64,000 nt of DNA from CAYVIB01 sp964451365 (GTDB taxonomy: Bacteria; Pseudomonadota; Gammaproteobacteria; Pseudomonadales; Cellvibrionaceae), in contig CAYVIB010000028.1 in NCBI GenBank assembly GCA_964451365.1, positions 1-64,000 on the forward strand, in the 5' to 3' direction. Below are positions 1 to 10,800 of the stretch, in pieces. Within the stretch, counting starts at the first letter, position 1; every line of letters begins with the position of its first letter. Both the position numbers and the translations under genes were made by a program. Below the pieces are notes generated by a model. It was not told where the DNA came from. It ran no database searches and worked only from the letters and a program-made list of their open reading frames with translations.

Positions 1-3000
1 TTCAAATAACTGGTGGATGCATTTGTCCTTCGGATATTCCGCTTTGGTATCGTTCCAACCAGCTAATAGCTGTTCGCGCTCTCGCACACTCAGCATTTCC
101 ACTTCGAAAACATTTTGCTCCGGTTTGGCAAGCAAATCCTTAAGCACCCGGTCAAAATGCTTCGCCATGCAAATAATCGTTTGCCGCTCAAACAAATCTG
201 AATTGTATTCCCAGTCAAGGGTAAGGCCTTCCCCTCCCTCAAACACCGTAAGAGTAAGGTCATATTTGGCGATACTGACTCCGCGCTGGTCCACGGGACT
301 CAACGTTAGGCCGGGTAACGACAAAACCCCTTCTTCATTATTCTGCAGTGCCAGCATTACCTGGAACAGCGGACTGTGATTCTGGCTGCGCTCCGGCTGT
401 AAACGCTCGACGATTTGTTCAAACGGTGCCTGCTGATGTGCATAAGCCTCAAGAAGCATTTCCTTGTTTCGTTGCAGCAGCGAAGCAAAAGTCGGACTTC
501 CGGAAAGATCACTGCGAAGCACCAGCGTATTAACAAAAAAGCCAATCAAGTCCGCGACTTCATCCTGTTCGCGGTTGGCAATCGGACTGCCAATGACAAT
601 ATCGGTTTCATTGCTGTACTGCGCCAACAATACGGAAAAGACCGACTGCAACCCCATAAACAGCGTCGCGCCATGTGCCTTGCATAGCTGACTTAAAGCA
701 CTTGTTGTCGCTTCATCGATATACGAAACGTAATTATCTCCCGCAAAACTCTGCACGGCCGGGCGGGTATGGTCCAGCGGTAAACTGTGCACCACCGGTA
801 TACCCGCCAGTTGTTTCTCCCAGTAAGCCAACTGTTGATCCAGTACTTCGCCTTGCAGCCAGCTTCTCTGCCAGTAAGCATAATCCGCATACTGAATCGA
901 CAACGAGGCCAGCGGGTTTTCCCGGTTTTGCACATAAGCGCTGTAAAGCGCGCTGAATTCATTAATCAACACGGACATCGACCAACCGTCCGAGGCGATA
1001 TGGTGCATTACCACCAGAACAATATGCTCTTCGTCGCTCAACTTAATAAGTTGAGCTCGCAACATCAGGTCCTGGCTCAAATCGAAAATCCGGCCAAATT
1101 CGCTTGCTATACATTCCGCCAATTGGGACCGGCACTCGCGCTCATCCAGGGCGGACAAGTCAATTACCGGCACGTTGAAAGCCGACGGCGGTTGAATCAC
1201 CTGTTTCGGTTGCCCGTCTTCACCCGTGGCAAAGCAGGTGCGTAAACTTTCATGGCGTTCGAGAATGGTGGTAAAGGCTTGGTCCAAGGCCTGAAGATTC
1301 AAATTACCCACAAGTTTTAATGCGCCGGGGATATTGTAATGCGCACTGCCGCCGTCAATTTTGTCCAGCAACCACAAACGTTGCTGGGCGTAGGAGACAG
1401 GCAAATCCTGTTCGCGGCAAACACTTGCGATTGCGGGGCGGGAGAGATCCTGGTCAAGCTGCGAGATCGTTTGGCCCAGGCTCTCAAGGGTCTGGCTGCT
1501 GAATAACTTTTTCAACGATAAATTCACATTGAAAACCCGGTTGATCCGCGCAATCAAGCGCGTCGCCAACAGGGAGTGCCCGCCCAACTGGAAGAAGTTG
1601 TCCATGACACCGACACGATCGACACCGAGCACGCTCTGCCACATTTCACACAGGATTTTCTCCGTCTCCGTGCGCGGTGCAAGGTACGTGTTTTTCAGTA
1701 TCGACGCGTCCGGTTCCGGCAAGGCTTTTCGATCCACCTTGCCGTTCGGCGTCAACGGCAATTCCGCCAGGAAAACAAATGCCGACGGCACCATATAATC
1801 CGGCAACGTCTGGCTTAGATGTTCCTTTACGGAACCAATCCATTCATGCCGCATCTTAACGGTCTGTTCATCGTTTTCATGCGGATTAAAGGCATCGGTC
1901 AACACATAGGCAACCAGATTTTTTCCACCGTTGCCGCCGTATTCCCTCGCAACCACAACGGCATCTTTTACGTCGGCATGAGTATTGAGAGTATTTTCAA
2001 TTTCCCCCAACTCAATACGAAAGCCGCGAATTTTGACCTGGTGGTCGATACGGCCCAAAAACTCCAGGCTGCCTTGCGGCAACCAGCGCACCAGGTCGCC
2101 GGTGCGGTACAGCCGTTTACTGCTCGCCGGATCGTTTGGGTCGTAAAACGGGTTGGCAATAAATTTCTCGTCGGTTAATTCCGGACGATTCAGGTAGCCA
2201 CGGGTAACGCCCGCACCGCCAATCAGCAATTCACCCGCAACCCCAACCGGCGCGGGTTCCATATTATTTGAAACAACGTAAACCTGGGTGTTGGCGATCG
2301 GCTTGCCCATCAGCACCTGGTCGGGTCGCGGCAGTATCCGCCCGGTGGTGGACCAGATGGTGGTTTCCGTCGGACCGTACATATTCCAAAGCTCGAGCTT
2401 TGGTTGCTCGAGCAAGGCCCTGGCCAGCGACAGGCTTAACGCTTCACCGCCGCACAAAACTTTTAGCGGCAGTTCCACTTGCCAGTTGGATTCCAGCAGC
2501 ATTTTCCAGGTTGCCGGCGTCGCCTGCATAATGGAAACCCGGTGCTGTTTTAACAGGGCTTTTAACCTCTCCGGGTCCGCCGTGGCTTGCCTGCCGGCAA
2601 TTACCAGGCTCGCTCCCGCGATCAGCGGTAGAAACAGTTCCAGCCCGTGGATATCAAACGACGTGGAGGTGACGGCGAGCAGGCAATCCTTGGTTTCGAT
2701 ACCCGGTTTTTGTTGCATTCCAATCAGGAAGTTAACCACGTTACCGTGTTCCACCATGACGCCCTTGGGATTGCCGGTGGAGCCCGAGGTGTAAATGACA
2801 TAAGCCAGGTTGTTTGGCGTTAACCCGAATGATTTTACATCCGGGTTTTGGTCGGACTGCTTCTGTAACTCTCGCTGCAGCGATTCGTCATCCAGGCATA
2901 CCGCAAGCGAATCGCTTACCGGCGTTTTCTCAAACAGATGACTCTGCGTCAACACGGTAGTCAGTTTTGCGTCTTCCAGCATATATGCCAGGCGCGCTTC

Positions 3001-4872
3001 GGGATATTCCGGATCAAGCGGGACGTAGGCGCCTCCGGCTTTGAGGATCGCAAGAATACCCACGATCGTATCCAGCGAACGGTCGACGCAAATACCCACC
3101 AGGGAATCCGGCCCGACCTGCTTCTCATTTATCAGATAATGCGCAAGCCGGTTCGCATGTTGATTCAGCTCGTTATAGGAGAGCTGTTTATCTTCGACAG
3201 TAACAGCGACCGCATCCGGATTGTTTTCCACCTGCGTTTCAAACAACAGGTGGATGCATTTGTCGCGCGGGTAATCCACTGTCGTGGTGTTCCATTCCGT
3301 CAACAGTTGGTGGCGTTCCTGTTCCGCGAACATCGATATTTTAAAAATACTTTGTTCAGGTTTGAACACGAGCGCGTTGAGTAACAGCTCAAAATGCGCG
3401 GCGATTCGGGCAATGGTTTCCGGCTTAAACAGGTCAGTGTTGTACTCCCATGCCAATTGCAGGCCGCGGGCACTTTCCGTGACTTCGAGCACAAGGTCGT
3501 ACTTGGCAACGCCGAGGTCCGGCTCAATCGTACTTAACGTCAAGCCGGACAATTCCAGTGAACCGGACTGATGGTTTTGCAGTACCAGCATGACCTGGAA
3601 CAAAGCGCTGTGGCTTAAATTGCGTTCCGGTTGCAGCCGTTCGACTATTTGTTCGAAAGGCACTTGTTGATGCGCGTAGGCATCCAACAACATGCTTTTA
3701 CTTCGTCGAAGCAACTCAAGAAAATTTGGATTTCCCGACAGGTCGTTACGCAACACAAGGGTATTCGCAAAAAAGCCGATCAGGTCCGCCAGTTCCGACT
3801 GCTCCCGGTTGGCAATCGGGCTTCCAATCACAATGTCGTTTTCATTGCTGTAACGTGCCAGCAACGCCGCAAAGGCGGCCTGCACACCCATAAATAATGT
3901 GGCTCCCTGAGACTGGCACAAGCGGTACAACGCGTCGCGGACGGTTGAAACAATATGCGACTGGTATGTACTGCCCGCAAATGTCTGCATCGGAGGACGC
4001 GGATAATCCAGGGGCAAACTGTGCACCGCCGGCAGATTCGCCAGTTGTTTTTCCCAGTAAGCCAATTGTTGATCCAGCACGTCGCCCCGCAGCCAGTTGC
4101 GTTCCCATTCGGCATAATCCGCATACTGTATTGGCAAGGGAGGCAGGGGATTTTCCCTTTCCTGAACAAAGGCATTGTACAGTTCGCCGAATTCGTTGAT
4201 CAGGACCGACATGGACCAACCGTCGGAGGCGATATGATGGGTATTTACAAGCAGGACATGCTCATCGGCCGCCAGTCTGACCAACTGCGCTCGCAGCATC
4301 AGGTCCCGGTTCAGGTCAAACGGTCGGCCGGATTCTTCCTCCATCAGTTCGGCCAGCTTTGGCTCGCGTTCATTTTCTTCCAGCGTGGAAAGGTCGATCA
4401 TCGGCACCGCAAAGGGAACCGGCGCCTGGATATTCTGTATCGGCTGTCCATCCTCCGCGACCAGGAAACAGGTGCGCAAACTGTCATGGCGCTCAAGGAT
4501 GGTGGTGAAAGCCTGGTTCAACGCTTTGGCATTCAATTTTCCACGGAGTTTCAGGAATGCCGGTTTGTTGTAATGCGCGCTGCCACCTTCGAGTTGGTCC
4601 AGTATCCACAGGCGTTGCTGCGCGAACGAAAGCGGCGCGCTCTTCCTGAACAGGGGAACGATTCCGCCGGAAGCGCGTCTTTCAGAAGTACCCGATGATT
4701 TTTTCGCAATCGAGGACAGGTACTCGATCAGTTCGCTCTTGTTGCTCTTGATCAAGTCGACGACATCGGGTGTCAGTGCCCCTTTTTCGGCTCGGGTTTT
4801 CAGCTTCCCGTCTTCAACAAAGACACCAATATCCAGGTCGGCAAGCTTTGCAATTACGTCTACTATTTTCAC
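1..4872 (-). CDS. NRPS (fourth in line), partial: docking-C-A(Gly)-PCP-C-...
   Basis: Non-ribosomal peptide synthetase, cut by the left edge; 1,624 codons are visible. The start is a GTG at 4872 overlapping the upstream TGA (GTGA), so translation is probably coupled. Domains by position: TubC-type N-terminal docking domain (about 4700-4872), C (3310-4640, HHIASDG), A (1740-3250), PCP (1500-1700, LGGHSL) and a second C (60-1420, HHIASDG), then the first residues of another A domain. The A-domain code read by eye is DILQLGMIWK, which corresponds to glycine. Unlike the other Gly module in this cluster, nothing is inserted between core motifs A8 and A9. The A core is almost identical in DNA to 35899-37230. 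No epimerase or thioesterase is visible; termination must lie beyond the window. Confidence 0.95.
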   Translation of the reverse strand, partial: MKIVDVIAKLADLDIGVFVEDGKLKTRAEKGALTPDVVDLIKSNKSELIEYLSSIAKKSSGTSERRASGGIVPLFRKSAPLSFAQQRLWILDQLEGGSAHYNKPAFLKLRGKLNAKALNQAFTTILERHDSLRTCFLVAEDGQPIQNIQAPVPFAVPMIDLSTLEENEREPKLAELMEEESGRPFDLNRDLMLRAQLVRLAADEHVLLVNTHHIASDGWSMSVLINEFGELYNAFVQERENPLPPLPIQYADYAEWERNWLRGDVLDQQLAYWEKQLANLPAVHSLPLDYPRPPMQTFAGSTYQSHIVSTVRDALYRLCQSQGATLFMGVQAAFAALLARYSNENDIVIGSPIANREQSELADLIGFFANTLVLRNDLSGNPNFLELLRRSKSMLLDAYAHQQVPFEQIVERLQPERNLSHSALFQVMLVLQNHQSGSLELSGLTLSTIEPDLGVAKYDLVLEVTESARGLQLAWEYNTDLFKPETIARIAAHFELLLNALVFKPEQSIFKISMFAEQERHQLLTEWNTTTVDYPRDKCIHLLFETQVENNPDAVAVTVEDKQLSYNELNQHANRLAHYLINEKQVGPDSLVGICVDRSLDTIVGILAILKAGGAYVPLDPEYPEARLAYMLEDAKLTTVLTQSHLFEKTPVSDSLAVCLDDESLQRELQKQSDQNPDVKSFGLTPNNLAYVIYTSGSTGNPKGVMVEHGNVVNFLIGMQQKPGIETKDCLLAVTSTSFDIHGLELFLPLIAGASLVIAGRQATADPERLKALLKQHRVSIMQATPATWKMLLESNWQVELPLKVLCGGEALSLSLARALLEQPKLELWNMYGPTETTIWSTTGRILPRPDQVLMGKPIANTQVYVVSNNMEPAPVGVAGELLIGGAGVTRGYLNRPELTDEKFIANPFYDPNDPASSKRLYRTGDLVRWLPQGSLEFLGRIDHQVKIRGFRIELGEIENTLNTHADVKDAVVVAREYGGNGGKNLVAYVLTDAFNPHENDEQTVKMRHEWIGSVKEHLSQTLPDYMVPSAFVFLAELPLTPNGKVDRKALPEPDASILKNTYLAPRTETEKILCEMWQSVLGVDRVGVMDNFFQLGGHSLLATRLIARINRVFNVNLSLKKLFSSQTLESLGQTISQLDQDLSRPAIASVCREQDLPVSYAQQRLWLLDKIDGGSAHYNIPGALKLVGNLNLQALDQAFTTILERHESLRTCFATGEDGQPKQVIQPPSAFNVPVIDLSALDERECRSQLAECIASEFGRIFDLSQDLMLRAQLIKLSDEEHIVLVVMHHIASDGWSMSVLINEFSALYSAYVQNRENPLASLSIQYADYAYWQRSWLQGEVLDQQLAYWEKQLAGIPVVHSLPLDHTRPAVQSFAGDNYVSYIDEATTSALSQLCKAHGATLFMGLQSVFSVLLAQYSNETDIVIGSPIANREQDEVADLIGFFVNTLVLRSDLSGSPTFASLLQRNKEMLLEAYAHQQAPFEQIVERLQPERSQNHSPLFQVMLALQNNEEGVLSLPGLTLSPVDQRGVSIAKYDLTLTVFEGGEGLTLDWEYNSDLFERQTIICMAKHFDRVLKDLLAKPEQNVFEVEMLSVREREQLLAGWNDTKAEYPKDKCIHQLFE
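1996..3327. repeat. Gly adenylation-core repeat, copy 1
   Basis: Direct repeat of 35899-37230 (offset 33,903 nt). By eye about 30 mismatches in 1,332 nt (roughly 97-98% identity), with about 480 nt (2799-3278) showing none. It covers the end of the C/A linker through A-domain core motifs A1-A8. The mismatches cluster around 2643-2705. This is far higher than the similarity among other A domains here, so it is a recent duplication or gene conversion and not shared family ancestry. Confidence 0.9.
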
Positions 4873-7800
4873 CACTCGATCTCTTCTTTTAATCGGTTTT
4901 CTTCCAGGCTTCGTTTGTTTTTGTCAAGAATGCCGTGTTCGACAATAACGTTGCCGAGTGCACTTAAATCCTCGCACTGGAACAATGCTTTAATTTCCAG
5001 CTGCACGTTAAAGCGTTGATTGATGCGGGCGATAAGCCGCGTCGCGGAAAGTGAACTGCCACCCAGCTCAAAAAAATTATCCGCGATACCGACGCGCTCG
5101 ACGCCCAATATTTCCTGCCAGATTTCACACAATTGCTTTTCGGTGTCATTGCGCGGAGGCTGGTAGGCCGCCTGTTCCGCGGATAGATCGGGATCAGGCA
5201 GGGCCTTGCGGTCAACCTTGCCATTGGGGCTCAGTGGCAATTTATTCATCAGCACAAAACCTGACGGAACCATATAGCGCGGCAACAGGTTGCGGCAGTA
5301 GTCGCCAAGAACCCTTGAACTCGGCGGCAACGACCGGGTAATTTCCTGCAACTGGCGAATAAATTCGAGCCCTTTCATTGCCGAGGTACTGTCCATCCAG
5401 TCGATCAGGCAGGCGAATTCATCGACACCGATTTCTTCCAGGCGGGCGGCCACGCCAGCCACGCTTTCGGGCGTGCCGATAAACGAAGCGGTTTGCGCGT
5501 AGCGCTCAAAGGCAAAATCCACCATGTTTTCCAGACCGCTTTCATCCAGGTCGTCCGTGGGAACACCGAGGCTTTTCAGCATCGGAATAATCAATGAAAT
5601 ATGCGAGCGCATATATTTTTTAAACGGGCCGCGCGCCTCGTCGAGAGTCTGCCGCGGATCCTCCCCAAGGTAAGTGTGAATCATCAGCGTGACACGCCCC
5701 TGTTCGGGATCGTGGCCATGCTTTGCGAGGGTCTCGCGATAGAGAACAATTTTTTCCGCCAGCTCTTCGATCGACTGCCCCAGCAAATTCGTCAGCAGGT
5801 TGGCGCCCAAACGCCCTGCCTGAACAAAGGTTTCCGGATTACCCGCGGCTGTTATCCAGAGCGGAATTTGTTTTTGTACGGGTTGGGGAAAAATCTGAAC
5901 TTCAACATCTTCGCCCTTGCCATCCTTCCTGGTGATTTTTTTGCCTTGCCAAAGACTTTTGATTGTATCGATTCCTTCCTGCAATACATTTTTGCGGTCG
6001 CCATAATTTTCCGGCGCCAGGACAAAATCCCGAATATGCCAGCCGCTGGTGGTGGCAATTCCAACTCTCCCGTGAGAAAGGTTATCCACTACCGCCCATT
6101 CTTCAGCGATGCGAATGGGATCGTGGAAAGGCAACACCACACTGCCCGCGCGTATTTTCACGCGGCTGGTTGTCGTCGCCAACGCCGCGCCCAGGATGGA
6201 AGGGTTGGGATAGAGGCCGCCAACGGGATCAAAATGACGCTCGGGAGTCCAGACCGCTTCAAACCCCTGTTCATCGGCAAACTTTGCAGCCTTTAAATAC
6301 AATTCGTATTTGTTGTCACCCGAGTCGGTGTCAGCGCCGAAATAGAAAAGACTGAAAGCCCTGGCATCGCCTTCACTATCATCCCCGTGTCGCGGCACCA
6401 CGTAAGCATACAGCTGCTTATCGCCCGACAAATTTTCCTTCGCCACCACCACGGCATCCTTAACCTGTGGATGCGAGCCCAACGCGTTCTCGATCTCGCC
6501 CAGTTCAATCCGGAAACCGCGCACTTTTACCTGTTGATCGATACGGCCTACAAATTCCAGGTTGCCGTCCGGCAGCCAGCGCACCAGGTCGCCGGTTTTA
6601 TACAACCGCTCACTGCTCGCCGGATTGGTTTTGTCGTGGAATGGATTGGGAATAAATTTTTCGTCGGTTAATTCGGCGCGATTCAGGTAGCCTCGGGCAA
6701 GGCCGAGTCCACCCACATGCAATTCCCCACAGACTCCCGGCGGCACCAGGTTGGTGTTGGAATCCAGGACCATTAATTGGGTATTGGCAATGGGTTTTCC
6801 GATGGGAACCTGCCACTTGGCGTAAGCGCTCGCCATATCGCCAGACAAGCTCTGCAATTGGTTTTGATGATGATCGACGGGATCCTCGATAAGCTCGTTA
6901 GCAATACGTAACTGCTCGGCCAACACCTCACGCAGATCGTCAAACCGGGTTAACGGATTGGACAGCACGATACGAAACACCACAATGGGCTCACCATCCG
7001 TGTTGGACAAGCCTGTATTCGGCATTCGCAACGTCGTTTTCGATACGAAGCTTCTGCCGGATGCAAATTGTTGTTGCTGGATCTTGGTGACCGATTCACT
7101 TATTTGCGTATTTTCCGCGGGCAAAAAGCTGGACCTGGAGCGCAATGCGACAGGGATATAGCGGTAATTGATTACGTTCAGATCCGGCTGGCCAATCAAT
7201 TCAAAGCACGTCGAGCTTTTCACCATGGAAGTGAAATAGCGGGTTTTACTCATGCTCTGTTCAATCAGCCATGAATAGCCGCTCTGCCCCAGCAGGTGCA
7301 GACTCGCGTGCAGTAACAATGCGTGCGCGGGACGCGAACCCTCGACCGAATACTGGCCTAAATCGTAACTGCCTTTTTGCGACTGGTAACTGGCGTGCGT
7401 GGCAATACTCGCCGCGCTTTGAGTATCCCGCAGCAGGCACAGGCTCATTCCCTGCGACAGATACAGTTGCTTATGCGGACAAAATATAATTGAGTCGGCC
7501 TGTTCGATGCCGGACAACAAATGGCGATACTGCTGTGATAATTGGAATGCGCCACCCCAGGCGGCATCGACATGAAAATGAATGCCGTGCTGTTGCGCAA
7601 CCGGAGCGATTTTATCCAGCGGATCGATGGTGCCCGTTTCGGTCGCGCCCGCGATGCCGACAACGGCAATAATAAACAACTGGTTTTGCCGGCAATGCTC
7701 GATGCAACGCTGCAAGTCCATCACCGACATTTTTTGTGTGGCGTCCCGCGCGACGTACATAATGCCGGCTTCGCCCAGTCCCATCACCGCCGCGCTTTTA

Positions 7801-10800
7801 CGCATGGAATAATGCATAAGGCGGGTCCCCAGGATCACCGCGCCCTTGTATCCTTTTTGTTGCAACAGGTTGTGCGCGCCGAAGTGATTTATTTCTTCCT
7901 GGGAGTATCCCAACGCCAGTAAACCGCGATTACGCGCGCACCAGAGCGAGGTTAAATTCGCCACGCTGCCACCGCCGGTAACCATGCCAAACACGTGAGA
8001 AGGGTCCTGGCAATGCGCGTCATAAAAACTTTTTGGCAATCGGAAAAACAGGCGGTGCATAATTGCCAGTACCTGCCGTTCAATCAGCGTCAGGTTGTTC
8101 GACGTTTCCACCTTCACCATATTCTGGTTGAGTTGGGTAATAAGCCGGCTGAGCTCCGGAATAAAACTCGGAAGCTTTGAGGTCATATGGCCGATATAAC
8201 GTTGCGCGGCCACATCCACTGAAAAAGGCAATACGCTTTCGCTGAGTTCATTCACATACGACTGATAGTCGACAGCGTGTTGTGGCAGTGTACTGTCACT
8301 GTACTGGGCCCGAAATTCCGGGTTATCGATAATAGAGCCCGGCGATTGGTGAGTTAACCTGCCCTCCGGTGGCTCGCCATCACTATCGCCATCAAGGGAA
8401 ACAGGATCGAGGAAATACTGCATCACCTCGGGATTTTCATCGAACGTCTCGATTAGATAAGCGCTGACATCGGCCCCCACTTCACTGGAGCCGTATAAAT
8501 TCAACAGCCGGGTCGTCGGCAGGGCGCGATAAAAACTGCGCGTTTCCTCGAGCTGCAAGGCTTCGCCACTGGAAATCACCAGCCGCAACGAAGGCATGGC
8601 CGCCAGCGTTCCCTGCTCAATCATGACTTTCAGCAAAGACGGCACCAGGGTCAGGCGGGTGATGCGATAGCGGCCGACGATGTCGATAAAGCGTTCGGGA
8701 TCCAGGGTGTCGTCGGTACGCACCACCGCCAGATGCCTGCCATGGGACAAGGCCTGAAAAATCTCCGCCACATGATCAACGAAACCGAAAGCGGTCTTCT
8801 GACAAAACACATCGTCCTCCCGCGAGGGAAAATGCTTTTCCATCCAACTGACGCGGTTGACGATACTGCGATGCGGCGCAAGCACGCCTTTGGGTTTGCC
8901 GGTTGAACCCGAGGTATAGATAACGTAAGCCAAGTGGTTTGATGTCAAGCCCAGCGATTTTCCGTCCGGGTTTGCTACCGGTTGTTGCTGTAATTGTTGT
9001 TGCAGGACTTCGTCATCGAGGCATACCGTCTGCTCTTCACTGACAGGGATTTTTTCACGCAGGCGGGTTTGCGTTAATACCGTTCCGGGTTTTGCATCGT
9101 CCAGCATATATGCCAGGCGCGCTTCCGGATATTCCGGATCAAGCGGTACATACGCTCCCCCTGCTTTCAGCGTCGCAAGAATTCCCACCACCATATCCGG
9201 CGAACGCTCGATGCAGATACCCACCAGCGACTCCGGTGTTATCTGTTTTTCACCCATTAAATAATGCGCCAGCCGGTTGGATTTTTCATTCAGTTCGCCG
9301 TAGCTGAGTTGCCGGCCCTCGAATGTAACGGCGATGGCATGCGGGTTTGTTTCGGCCTGCATCTCGAAAAACTCGTGAATGCATTTTTCTTCCGCAAAAC
9401 CGGTGGCCGTATTGTTCCACTCCTCCAGCAGTTGGTGACGCTCGCGGGCGCTCAACATCTCCGCCTTGAAAACACTTTGTTCCGGTTTGGCCAGCAACGC
9501 TTTGAGCAGTATTTCAAAATGCATTGCCATGCGGGCAATGGTTTTGTGGTCGAACAAATCGATATTGTATTCCCAGGATAACAGCAATCCCTGCTCCGTC
9601 TCCGTCACATCAAGGGTGATATCGTATTTTGCCGTGTCGGTATTGAGCTCGACCGGGCTCAACTTCAGTCCGGGCAATTCCAGAACGCCCTCTTCGTTGT
9701 TTTGCAGTATCAGCATCACCTGGAACAAAGGGCTATGACTTTCATTACGCTCCGGCTGCAGCTTTTCAACTATTTCCTCGAAAGGAACCTGTTGATGCGC
9801 GTAAGCCTCCAGCAACATATTCCTGCTTCGTTGCAACAGCTCGATAAACGTCGGGTTCCCGGAAAGGTCGCTGCGCAATACCAGGGTATTTGCGAAGAAG
9901 CCGATTAAGCCGGCTATCTCCGCCTGCTCCCGGTTGGCAATCGGGCTGCCCATGACAATGTCAGTTTCGTTACTGTAGCGCGACAGTAACGCTGCAAAGG
10001 CCGCCTGCAGTCCCATGAATAATGTAGCGCCCTGCGCCTCACACAGATTGTTGAGTTCCCTGCCGGTGGTTTTGTCGATTTGTGAAATATACGTTTTCCC
10101 CACGAATGTCTGGGCGGAAGGACGCAAATGATCCAGGGGCAGACTGTGAACAACCGGCAGGCCAGCCAGTTGTTTTTCCCAATAACCCAGTTGCTGATCC
10201 AGAACCCTGCCTTGCAGCCAGTTGCGTTGCCAGTGGGCATAGTCCCCATACTGGATAGGTAACGGCGCAAGCGGATTGCCCTTGCCTTGACTGTAAGCGC
10301 TGTAAAGCGCGCTGAATTCGTTGATAAAAATTGACATTGACCAGCCATCGGACGCGATATGGTGCATGGTCACCAGGGCGATATGTTCTTTTTCAGCCAA
10401 CTTAATCAACAGGGCACGCAGCATCAGGTCTTGGCTCAAATCAAATACCCGGCCGGATTCTTCCGCCATAAGTTCCGCCAGTTGCCGTTGACGAACACTT
10501 TCTTCCAATGCCGACAAATCGACGGTCGGCACCACGAACGGTTCCGCCGTCTGGATAATCTGGATTGGTTCGCCGTCATCGCCCGCCGCAAAACAGGTGC
10601 GCAAACTTTCATGGCGCCCGAGGATAGCGGTAAAAACCTTGTTGACCACGTCCACGCTTAACGCGCCCGTCAGCTTTAGCGGACACGACATATTGTATTG
10701 CGCGCTGCCACCGTCGATTTGATCCAGCAGCCAGAGACGCCGTTGGGCGAAGGATGTACGCAGATTACCGTTATTCCGGTTTTCAACAACCTCGATAATC

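Noticed and set aside
6840..8447. Decarboxylase read as an aminotransferase domain inserted in the NRPS
   Set aside because: The HVDAAWGG and HKQLY motifs and the GHMTS region are those of group II decarboxylases, not of the aminotransferase domains found in NRPS/PKS lines.
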